A stretch of 37,726 nt of DNA from Candidatus Phocaeicola faecipullorum. Its GTDB lineage: Bacteria > Bacteroidota > Bacteroidia > Bacteroidales > Bacteroidaceae. The stretch spans positions 1 through 37,726 of the forward strand of contig JAHLFB010000159.1 of the NCBI GenBank assembly GCA_018884025.1, given 5' to 3'. Below, piece after piece: positions 6,226 to 13,786 of this stretch. The translations under genes and the position numbers were made by a program. Position 1 is the stretch's first letter, and the number at the start of each line of letters is the position of its first letter. Under the pieces are notes generated by a model. The model was not told the origin of the DNA. It saw nothing but the letters and a program-made list of their open reading frames with translations, and made no database searches.

Positions 6226-9173
6226 TGAAAGCACAATACATGAAATGTAAACTGACAAAAATTGATAAAAAAAATACTGTAATATTAAGACTCTTGCTTC
6301 TGTTATGGATATATACAGCTGTAGAACCGGTCTTTTCTGAAAAGCATTACGTTTTCACACCATTAGACGCATCACAAGGACTGTCCGGCAATAAAGTCAG
6401 AAACATATCACAGCTACCGGACGGACGTATGATGATAACAACAGAAGGACAAATAAACATATACGACGGAACCAGCTTTACATATCTTCACTATAATAAG
6501 AACAACATATGCAGATTATCGGAATATTCTGGATTTAACCATACGTATGTTGACAACAACGGATATGTGTGGGTTAAGAACAATCATACTTTAATGGTTG
6601 CCGACATTACACGCGAAGAGTTCCTGAATTGTCCGGATTCCATATTCAGAGAATGGGGAATAAACACACCTTTGAAAGATTTATTCATGGACAAATATAG
6701 TGATTTATGGGTTATCACGGAAAAAGACGATTTATTACACATAAGTAAAGACAGGAAAAATACATTTATTTTCAAAAATAAGGTTTCACTGGACAATGAT
6801 CAGATTTATGATTTAGGAGTAATAGACGATAAACTTTATCTATTCTACAAATCAGGAATGCTGATATGCCATGATATAGTGTCAGGAAAAGAATTGTACA
6901 GACGTAATGTACCGGCCGACCTGCCAGAAGCACTATACGGAAATACTTCGTATGTAGTACAAGGCCATGATTCGTTTTATCAGTTATGTAATGGCACAGG
7001 CGGTGGCATAATGCTAAATTTCAACATATATAAAAAGAACTGGGAAATAGTCATGAACACAGACTCATGGTTCAACTATCTTTCCATTGACCGCGACGGC
7101 AGCATTTGGGTTAGCGGACATGACGGACTCTACAACATTTCACCCGATCTGAAAGAAAAGCAATACATACAGACACTTAAACTGGTTGACGGTAGAAAGA
7201 TTGACACAGAAATAAGCACGCTGTACAATGACCTTCAGGGTGGAATGTGGATAGGTACGTTAAATCGTGGTATCCTATATTACCATCCTAACCGTTTTCG
7301 TTTTCAAAATATCGGAAAAGTGATGTTCTCTCTTCCCGAAGAAACTTCAATGCATGTGACAGGATTTGAAGAGACTGAGAACAAAGATATCATAGTAAAG
7401 ACTGATACAGGAAATTATTTATATAGTCCCAAATCAGGCAGCATTTCAGTGTATAAAGGTATGGTAACGACAATTAAAGAAGAAAAAATCGACCACCTCA
7501 ATAATAAAAGAATACTTCAGACTGCCAAAATCGGAAAAGATGTATTGGTAGGTATTACCAGAGACGGATGGTTTATACATGATAAACAAAACAATAAAAC
7601 TGATTTCCATCTGACATGTCATCCTTGCAACTGTATTTATACGGCAGGAAGTGGAAAAGTTTGGATAGGATTAGAAGACGGACTTATGCTACTGGATGTG
7701 AAAACCGGGAAAGAAGACAGATTTCACACATCCGATGGCCTTGTAAATAACTCAGTCCGTAGCATAATACAAACGCCTGACAGTTCCGTATGGATTTCCA
7801 CTGCCAATGGAATAAGCAACATACAAGTGAACAGAAACACAGCCGATTCGATTGGATACTCATTTGTCAACTTCAATCAATATGACGGAGTCATAACCGA
7901 TGAGTTTTGCGAACGTTCTGTCTATATCACTTCCGACAACACCATCTACTGGGGTGGTATTAACGGTTTCAACATATTGAATACATCTTCTGCACAAACA
8001 GAAGAAATCCCTTATTTGCCATTGTTCGTCGGATTTAACCTGTTTGGAGAGAAAATCAACAACGGAATGTATTATCATGATAAGCAGATATTAAAAAATC
8101 CTATAACAACGACAAAAGAGATTGTTCTGCGCCATGACCAGAACTTCTTTACAATAGAGTTTGCCGCCATGAACTACGTAAATCCGACACAGACATACTA
8201 TCGTTATCAACTTAACGGAATAGACAAGACAGAACTGGAAATCCATTCAACGGACGGTAGAGGAAGAGCCACTTATACAGATTTGCCTCCAGGTGACTAT
8301 ACATTCAAAGTACGCGCTACAGGAAACGGCAAAGGATGGACAGATAAATATGCCGAGCTTAAAATACGAGTAAAAGCTCCGTTCTGGAAAACCGGATATG
8401 CTTATACCGTTTATATAATATTAGCCGGCAGCTGCATAGCAGCTTTCATACTTCTATATATCAGAAAAAAGAAACGAAGCATAATACGTGAACAGAAAGA
8501 AAAACTGGATGAAATGAAAACAACATTCATCCAAAACATTAATCAGGAACTGGAAGAACCGATTAAAAAGATAATTTCTCCTCTGGATGCTGTAATTATG
8601 CACATGGACGAAGGAAGGAACAAATTACAACTGCAGTCTATTCGTCAGAATGCTACAGAACTACAAACATTAGTAAAGCAACTATCAAAAGGAGCATTAT
8701 TGCCTATACCGACCGACGAAAACAATATAAACCTAGATGTACTGATTATTGAGATGCGTCAATTGCTGGAACAGCAAGAAACAAGAAAGAAACAAATAAA
8801 TACTATCAACGAGAAAGAAGAAAAACAGGAACTCTTAAGCGAAACAGACGAAGCATTTATACGAAAAGTCCTTAAAAATGTAGAACAGAATCTGGACAAT
8901 CAGGAATACTCCGTGGAAACACTAAGTCGCGACATGGGAATGGACCGCACTGGACTTTACCGTAAGTTGATAGCTTTGGTTGGAAAAACGCCTACCAGTT
9001 TTATACGCTCCGTTCGTCTTAAACGGGCAGCACAACTGCTGGAAAAAGGTTATACTGTTGCCGAAGTGGCAGACAGCGTTGGCTTCAGCACTTCAAGTTA
9101 TCTGTGTAAATGTTTTCAGGAAGAATTTGGTGTACGTCCTTCACAATACGTCCAGCAACTGAAAAAGCATTGA
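6225..9173 (+). CDS. Membrane regulator: propeller sensor fused to AraC HTH, lacking kinase and receiver
   Basis: The 982-residue protein has the outline of a hybrid two-component system with the middle missing. A signal/anchor helix near 20-38 is followed by a periplasmic sensor with propeller repeats (VWV near 112, IWVSGHDGLYNI near 292, MWIGTLNRGILYY near 334, VWIGLEDGLMLL near 477, VWISTANGI near 522). A Y_Y_Y-type domain follows (about 630-710), then one transmembrane helix (about 724-746). The cytoplasmic part begins like a dimerisation helix, but where the phospho-acceptor His is expected the sequence is NINQELEEP with Gln774. There is no ATPase N/G box and no receiver. A linker leads to an AraC helix-turn-helix (about 893-980). 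It probably acts as a one-component transmembrane regulator. Its ligand is unknown; the neighbouring rhamnose and GH31 genes suggest a glycan fragment. The start overlaps the rhaR stop; an in-frame ATG at 6240 is an alternative. Confidence 0.8.
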   Translation: MKAQYMKCKLTKIDKKNTVILRLLLLLWIYTAVEPVFSEKHYVFTPLDASQGLSGNKVRNISQLPDGRMMITTEGQINIYDGTSFTYLHYNKNNICRLSEYSGFNHTYVDNNGYVWVKNNHTLMVADITREEFLNCPDSIFREWGINTPLKDLFMDKYSDLWVITEKDDLLHISKDRKNTFIFKNKVSLDNDQIYDLGVIDDKLYLFYKSGMLICHDIVSGKELYRRNVPADLPEALYGNTSYVVQGHDSFYQLCNGTGGGIMLNFNIYKKNWEIVMNTDSWFNYLSIDRDGSIWVSGHDGLYNISPDLKEKQYIQTLKLVDGRKIDTEISTLYNDLQGGMWIGTLNRGILYYHPNRFRFQNIGKVMFSLPEETSMHVTGFEETENKDIIVKTDTGNYLYSPKSGSISVYKGMVTTIKEEKIDHLNNKRILQTAKIGKDVLVGITRDGWFIHDKQNNKTDFHLTCHPCNCIYTAGSGKVWIGLEDGLMLLDVKTGKEDRFHTSDGLVNNSVRSIIQTPDSSVWISTANGISNIQVNRNTADSIGYSFVNFNQYDGVITDEFCERSVYITSDNTIYWGGINGFNILNTSSAQTEEIPYLPLFVGFNLFGEKINNGMYYHDKQILKNPITTTKEIVLRHDQNFFTIEFAAMNYVNPTQTYYRYQLNGIDKTELEIHSTDGRGRATYTDLPPGDYTFKVRATGNGKGWTDKYAELKIRVKAPFWKTGYAYTVYIILAGSCIAAFILLYIRKKKRSIIREQKEKLDEMKTTFIQNINQELEEPIKKIISPLDAVIMHMDEGRNKLQLQSIRQNATELQTLVKQLSKGALLPIPTDENNINLDVLIIEMRQLLEQQETRKKQINTINEKEEKQELLSETDEAFIRKVLKNVEQNLDNQEYSVETLSRDMGMDRTGLYRKLIALVGKTPTSFIRSVRLKRAAQLLEKGYTVAEVADSVGFSTSSYLCKCFQEEFGVRPSQYVQQLKKH

Positions 9174-9236
9174 TAATTTTCAACCAATATATTGTTATCT
9201 GCAACATATTTACAACTTTTTCTTATGCCATCATGA

Positions 9237-9244
9237 TAATTTTG
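9237..9244 (+). promoter_or_regulatory. Probable -7 element before the GH31 gene
   Basis: TAATTTTG matches TAnnTTTG, 70 bp upstream of the GH31 ATG, in the 141-bp gap after the membrane regulator. The -33 region shows only a T-rich stretch. It suggests that the glycosidase has its own regulated promoter. Confidence 0.4.
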
Positions 9245-9314
9245 CATGTACGATAAACATTGAATCCACATTTTAAAGTGTAATTAAATTATCTCTTAAT
9301 AAAAAATACAAACC

Positions 9315-11765
9315 ATGAGAAAAAGTTTATTGATTTTAGCATTATGTTCATTGCCGATTTTTGTATGGTCGCAAAAATACCAGGAAACAGAAAACGGCAT
9401 CAAGACTTCCATCAATGACAAAAAAATAGATGTAGAAGTTCAGTGGTTCACTCCAAACAGTCTGAGAATTTTAAAGACACCGCTAGGAAAGACTGTAGAA
9501 AAGAAAAGTCTCTCCGTTATTGCAAAGCCGAATAAGTCCGAAGTAAGAATCGCCACATCAGACAACAACAGAATTGTAATGAAAAGCCCTGTACTGACTG
9601 TTACGCTCAATACAGAAAATGGTATAATAACCTATGCCAAAACCGACGGTTCTATCCTATTGAAAGAGAATGAAAACTCAAAGCCTTTTACTCCGATGAA
9701 GGATGCCGATAGAGATGCATATACCGTTTATCAGGGATTTATAACAGATAAAGAAGAAGGGTTGTACGGTCTGGGACAGTTACAGAACGGACAGATGATG
9801 CAACGCAACATGAGTAAATTATTAATTCAAGGTAATATTGAAGATGTATCACCTATCTTTCAGTCAACCAAAGGTTATGGAGTATTTTGGGACAATTATT
9901 CCGCAACTACTTATACAGACAATGAAAATGAGACCTCATTCAGTTCCGAAGTGGGAGACTGCATTGATTACTACTTCATGTATGGCGGTTCTGCCGACGG
10001 AGTTATAGCACAGGTACGTGCTTTGACAGGAGAAGTACCAATGATGCCACTGTGGAGCTACGGATTTATGCAGAGTAAGGAAAGATACAAAAGCCAGGAA
10101 GAAACTGTAGGTGTGGTAAAAAAATACAGAGAATTAGGTATTCCATTAGACTGCATCATACAAGACTGGCAATACTGGGGACATAACTATCTGTGGAATG
10201 CAATGGACTTCCGCAATCCGTCTTTTGACAATCCTAAAGCCATGATTGACAGCATACACGGAATGAACGCGCGTATGATGATATCTATATGGTCTTCTTT
10301 CGGACCGGCAACAAAACCATACCGTACATTAGATAAAGAAGGACTCTTATTCAACATGGAAACATGGCCACAATCAGGCATTGAAGGCTGGCCTCCAAAC
10401 ATGGAATATCCATCAGGAGTTAGAGTTTACGATTGTTACAACCCTAAGGCACGTGACATTTACTGGGATTACCTTAACAAAGGTATCTTCCAATTAGGTA
10501 TGGACGGATGGTGGATGGATTCAACAGAGCCTGACCATTTCAACTGGCAAGAGAGTGATTTTAACCGTCAGACTTACTTAGGTTCATACCGTAGTGTACG
10601 CAATGCATATCCTCTTATGACTGTTGGAGGTGTTTACGATCATCAGCGTGCAGAAACCAGCGACAAACGTGTTATCATATTAACCCGTTCAGGCTTCCTC
10701 GGACAACAACGTTATGCCTCAAACGTATGGTCTGGCGACGTACAGTCATCATGGGATATGTTCCGTAAACAAATAACTGCCGGACTGAACTTCTCACTAA
10801 CAGGAATGCCACATTGGAATTCTGATTTGGGAGGCTTTTTCGCCGGCTCATATAACACTAATGGAAATACCAGTGCCACAAGAAACCCAATGTATCAGGA
10901 ACTTTATGTACGCTGGTTACAATTCGGAGTTTTCTGTCCGATGATGCGTAGTCACGGTGCCGACACTCCTCGTGAATTTTTCTGGTACGGCAAAGCCGGC
11001 GAACCAGTTTATGACGCATTGGTAGATGCTGTGAAATTACGTTATTCCCTACTGCCTTACATCTATTCTACAGCCTGGGAGGTTTCACACAGACAGTCAA
11101 CATTTATGCGTGCCCTCTACATGGATTTCCTGAATGACAAAAACACATGGAAAATAGGTAACGAATACATGTTCGGAAAAGCATTCCTCGTAGCACCTGT
11201 TCTTCACTCGCAATACACACCTGAACAAAAACAAAATATCTTAAAAGAGAACGAAGGATGGAATAAGACAACAAACAATCAGGTAAACCTTTCATTAAAT
11301 GTTGACTTTACACAGTCTAAAGAAATGGAAGTTTATCTTCCATCAGGAAACAAATGGTATAATTACTGGACTAACGAGGATTTCGACGGTGGACAAAAAT
11401 TGAAAATCAAGACATCACTTGACAGAATACCACTTTTTGTCCGTGCAGGGAGCATCATACCTATAGGTCCGGATGTGCAATATACAAACGAGAAGAAATG
11501 GGATAATCTGATAATAAATGTATATCCGGGAGCGGACGGAACATTTACACTCTATGAAGACGAAGGCGACAATTATAATTATGAGTCCGGAGCATACACT
11601 GAAATACAAATGAAATGGAACGACAAAAAACGTATTCTCACAATTGATGCACGTAAAGGTGAATATAACGGTATGCTGACCAAACGTAACTTTACAATAC
11701 GTACAGCCGACGGAAAAGAAAAAATCATTACATACAGCGGAAAGAAAATCAATGTAAAGATATAA
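9315..11765 (+). CDS. Secreted glycoside hydrolase family 31 (alpha-glucosidase/alpha-xylosidase type)
   Basis: The 816-residue exo-acting retaining glycosidase has a Sec signal peptide (about 1-20, ending WSQ). A GH31 N-terminal beta domain (about 25-245) precedes the (beta/alpha)8 barrel. The nucleophile is most likely Asp402 in GWWMDSTEPD and the acid/base Asp475 in NVWSGDVQSSW. Other subsite residues are Asp284 in IIQDWQYWG, Arg458 in TRSGF and His548 in MMRSHGAD. A beta-sandwich with YEDEGDNYNYESG closes the C-terminus. The WWMDxTEPD form is common in secreted alpha-xylosidases and related enzymes, but alpha-glucosidase cannot be excluded. No susC/susD pair is present; the nearest regulator is the membrane sensor upstream. 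Its substrate may be a rhamnose-containing plant glycan, which is inference. Confidence 0.88.
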   Translation: MRKSLLILALCSLPIFVWSQKYQETENGIKTSINDKKIDVEVQWFTPNSLRILKTPLGKTVEKKSLSVIAKPNKSEVRIATSDNNRIVMKSPVLTVTLNTENGIITYAKTDGSILLKENENSKPFTPMKDADRDAYTVYQGFITDKEEGLYGLGQLQNGQMMQRNMSKLLIQGNIEDVSPIFQSTKGYGVFWDNYSATTYTDNENETSFSSEVGDCIDYYFMYGGSADGVIAQVRALTGEVPMMPLWSYGFMQSKERYKSQEETVGVVKKYRELGIPLDCIIQDWQYWGHNYLWNAMDFRNPSFDNPKAMIDSIHGMNARMMISIWSSFGPATKPYRTLDKEGLLFNMETWPQSGIEGWPPNMEYPSGVRVYDCYNPKARDIYWDYLNKGIFQLGMDGWWMDSTEPDHFNWQESDFNRQTYLGSYRSVRNAYPLMTVGGVYDHQRAETSDKRVIILTRSGFLGQQRYASNVWSGDVQSSWDMFRKQITAGLNFSLTGMPHWNSDLGGFFAGSYNTNGNTSATRNPMYQELYVRWLQFGVFCPMMRSHGADTPREFFWYGKAGEPVYDALVDAVKLRYSLLPYIYSTAWEVSHRQSTFMRALYMDFLNDKNTWKIGNEYMFGKAFLVAPVLHSQYTPEQKQNILKENEGWNKTTNNQVNLSLNVDFTQSKEMEVYLPSGNKWYNYWTNEDFDGGQKLKIKTSLDRIPLFVRAGSIIPIGPDVQYTNEKKWDNLIINVYPGADGTFTLYEDEGDNYNYESGAYTEIQMKWNDKKRILTIDARKGEYNGMLTKRNFTIRTADGKEKIITYSGKKINVKI

Positions 11766-11795
11766 TAGTATAAATAAAGCTATTATCATAACTAT

Positions 11796-11842
11796 ATAGG
11801 AATGTGAATATTACGTATAAATTGTAATATTCACATTCCTAT
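11796..11842 (+). terminator. Long perfect hairpin after GH31, probable terminator
   Basis: A 19-bp perfect stem (11796-11814 with 11824-11842) closes a 9-nt loop 30 bp after the GH31 stop, and T-rich sequence follows. The stem is almost all A/T with a few G/C. It is far longer than a typical intrinsic terminator, so it may also stabilise the mRNA 3' end. Confidence 0.65.
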
Positions 11843-11854
11843 TTATATTTATAT

Positions 11855-11885
11855 ATTGCAGAAAAAAGACATTTTTGTACCTTTG
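11855..11885 (+). promoter_or_regulatory. Promoter of cca
   Basis: ATTG at 11855-11858 and TACCTTTG at 11878-11885 are separated by 19 bp, an excellent match to the Bacteroides TTTG-N19-21-TAnnTTTG promoter. The predicted start site near 11892 lies 22 nt before the ATG at 11914, which rules out any earlier start codon for cca. Confidence 0.7.
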
Positions 11886-11913
11886 CATTTCAAATAATGA
11901 ATTTCTATATTAT

Positions 11914-13332
11914 ATGGAATTAAAAGAACATTTCTCCGATAAAATATTCAAGATGATATCCGAAACCGCCGATGAAATGGGCATAGAATGCTATGTAGTT
12001 GGCGGATATGTGCGCGACATATTTCTGAAACGCCCTTCAAAAGATATTGATGTGGTAGTGGTAGGAAGCGGAATAGAGATGGCGCAGGCACTTGGCAGGA
12101 AACTGGGGAAAGGAGCCAACGTATCAGTATTCAGAAACTTCGGAACAGCACAAGTCAAATTCAAAGATACTGAGGTTGAATTTGTAGGAGCAAGAAAAGA
12201 ATCATATAGTCATGACAGCCGAAAACCTGTAGTGGAAAACGGTACACTTGAAGACGACCAGAACAGACGGGATTTCACTATAAATGCCATGGCTGTTTGC
12301 CTCAACAAAGACCGATATGGAGAACTGGTTGACCCGTTCGACGGTATGGAAGACTTGAAAGATAGAACAATAAGAACTCCTTTAGATCCTGACATAACAT
12401 TCAGCGATGACCCTCTGCGCATGATGAGATGTATAAGGTTTGCGACACAACTGAATTTTTACATCGAAGACGAGACATTCGAAGCTCTTGAAAGGAACAG
12501 GGAAAGAATTAAAATCATTTCTAAAGAACGTATCGCCGACGAGCTGAACAAAATAATATTGTCGCCTATCCCTTCAAAAGGATTTGTAGATCTTGACAGA
12601 TGCGGTTTGCTGGAACTGATTTTCCCTGAGCTGTGTGCTTTACAGGGAGTAGAGACAAGAAACGGCAGAGCACATAAAGACAATTTCTACCATACGCTTG
12701 AGGTACTCGACAACATATCTAAAACGACCGACAATTTATGGTTAAGATGGTCTGCATTACTTCATGACATTGGAAAGCCTAAAACAAAAAGATGGGAACA
12801 AAAAGCCGGATGGACATTCCATAACCATAACTACATAGGAGAAAAAATGATACCGGACATTTTCAGGAAGATGAAACTTCCAATGAACGAGAAAATGAAA
12901 TATGTCCAAAAGATGGTGAGCCTACACATGCGTCCTATAGTAATAGCTGACGAGGAAGTTACAGACTCGGCCGTGAGACGTCTGCTTTTTGAGGCAGGTG
13001 ATGATATAGACGACCTTATGTGCTTATGTGAGGCTGATATAACATCAAAGAACGAAGCCAGAAAACAACGTTTCCTCGACAACTTCAAACTTGTAAGACA
13101 GAAACTTAAAGATCTTGAAGAAAAAGACAGAATAAGAAATTTCCAGCCCCCTGTTGACGGCGAAGAGATTATGAGAGTTTTCAATCTACAGCCATGCCGT
13201 GAGATTGGAGACTTGAAAAGCTATATCAAAGATGCAATACTTGACGGTATAATACCAAACGAACATGATGCCGCATACGAATATATGATGGAAAAGGCAA
13301 AACAAATGGGGCTTACACCAATAAACGAATAG
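11914..13332 (+). CDS. cca: CCA tRNA nucleotidyltransferase with HD domain
   Basis: The enzyme adds or repairs the 3'-CCA end of tRNAs. From the ATG at 11914 the protein has 472 residues. It carries the class II nucleotidyltransferase head GGYVRDIFL (30-38), the catalytic pair Asp44/Asp46 in KDIDVVVV, the motif RRDFTINAMA (118-127), and the nucleotide-selecting helix region ERIADELNKI. An HD phosphohydrolase-type domain follows, with His260, His284-Asp285 in ALLHDIGKP and His303. The open frame reaches back to 11875, but that codon lies upstream of the promoter -7 element, so 11914 is chosen. Whether it adds all of CCA or only part of it (some bacteria split the job) cannot be told by eye. 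It stands alone, with no operon partner. Confidence 0.9.
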   Translation: MELKEHFSDKIFKMISETADEMGIECYVVGGYVRDIFLKRPSKDIDVVVVGSGIEMAQALGRKLGKGANVSVFRNFGTAQVKFKDTEVEFVGARKESYSHDSRKPVVENGTLEDDQNRRDFTINAMAVCLNKDRYGELVDPFDGMEDLKDRTIRTPLDPDITFSDDPLRMMRCIRFATQLNFYIEDETFEALERNRERIKIISKERIADELNKIILSPIPSKGFVDLDRCGLLELIFPELCALQGVETRNGRAHKDNFYHTLEVLDNISKTTDNLWLRWSALLHDIGKPKTKRWEQKAGWTFHNHNYIGEKMIPDIFRKMKLPMNEKMKYVQKMVSLHMRPIVIADEEVTDSAVRRLLFEAGDDIDDLMCLCEADITSKNEARKQRFLDNFKLVRQKLKDLEEKDRIRNFQPPVDGEEIMRVFNLQPCREIGDLKSYIKDAILDGIIPNEHDAAYEYMMEKAKQMGLTPINE

Positions 13333-13349
13333 TATATACATTTCATATT

Positions 13350-13385
13350 CCGTATCATGATATAAAATACAATATCATGATACGG
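13350..13385. terminator. Perfect 13-bp hairpin downstream of cca
   Basis: CCGTATCATGATA (13350-13362) pairs perfectly with 13373-13385 around a 10-nt loop, 17 bp after the cca stop. No U-run follows on the plus strand, so it is not a standard intrinsic terminator. It may be a 3'-end stabiliser, a processed terminator or a protein site. Confidence 0.4.
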
Positions 13386-13572
13386 TCATCAAAACAAGCT
13401 ACGCAAATAGTGCATACAAATATCCAACAATAGAATATAAATTCATTTCTTATTTAGACAAGTTTTCCAAAAAGTCCTCCACACACTACTACAGAAGCGT
13501 TTTTATCTATTACAATTTCTATTTTTGTAAATTCCAAACAAAACAGAGTTTTTATTTTCAAAAATTTGTTCA
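13386..13572. other. Gene-less AT-rich stretch between cca and the nrdD leader
   Basis: I see no open frame with coding character here. A TATTTTTG at 13520-13527 could be a second, upstream -7 element for nrdD. Apart from that and poly-T/poly-A runs I see nothing. The full gene-less interval is 13333-13786; its ends hold the cca hairpin and the cobalamin riboswitch. Confidence 0.5.
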
Positions 13573-13580
13573 TAGCTTTG
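13573..13580 (+). promoter_or_regulatory. Probable -7 element of nrdD transcript
   Basis: TAGCTTTG matches TAnnTTTG. A start about 7 nt downstream would place the 5' end immediately before the cobalamin riboswitch, as expected. The -33 region is only T-rich. Confidence 0.55.
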
Positions 13581-13585
13581 CAGCG

Positions 13586-13745
13586 TTATTCCAGAGTGAC
13601 GTTAAGTATCAAAAGGGAATATCGTGAAAATCGGTAACAGTACCCGCTGCTGTGATTCTTAATGAAACGGAACCGGTCAATCCAACCACTGCCAAAAGGC
13701 GGGAAGGTGTTCCGCGGAAAGATCAGTCAGAAGACCTGCCCTGGA
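13586..13745 (+). promoter_or_regulatory. Cobalamin (B12) riboswitch upstream of nrdDG
   Basis: The conserved blocks of the adenosylcobalamin riboswitch appear in order: AAAGGGAA (13612-13619), GTGAAAATC (13624-13632), ACAGTACCCGCTGCTGTGA (13637-13655), CCACTGCC (13686-13693), GGGAAGGTG (13701-13709) and the B12 box CAGTCAGAAGACCTGCC (13724-13740). The expression platform is not obvious: no terminator hairpin lies between the box and the ATG at 13787, so control may be at translation. By analogy with other B12-independent isozymes, B12 should switch nrdDG off. Confidence 0.9.
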
Positions 13746-13786
13746 AAAACGAACGGATAATTTTATGATTTAAAAAAACTAAAAGC

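Noticed and set aside
6225..9173. Full hybrid histidine kinase/response regulator
   Set aside because: No acceptor His, no ATPase boxes and no receiver Asp region are present between the membrane helix and the AraC domain.
9315..11765. Alpha-L-rhamnosidase, as suggested by the neighbouring rhamnose genes
   Set aside because: Motifs WWMDSTEPD and SGDVQSSW are GH31; nothing resembles GH78 or GH106.
11415..11789. A 124-residue minus-strand frame opposite the GH31 3' end
   Set aside because: The plus-strand frame encodes a clear GH31 C-terminus; the composition (rich in Ile, Phe, Cys) is that of a shadow frame.
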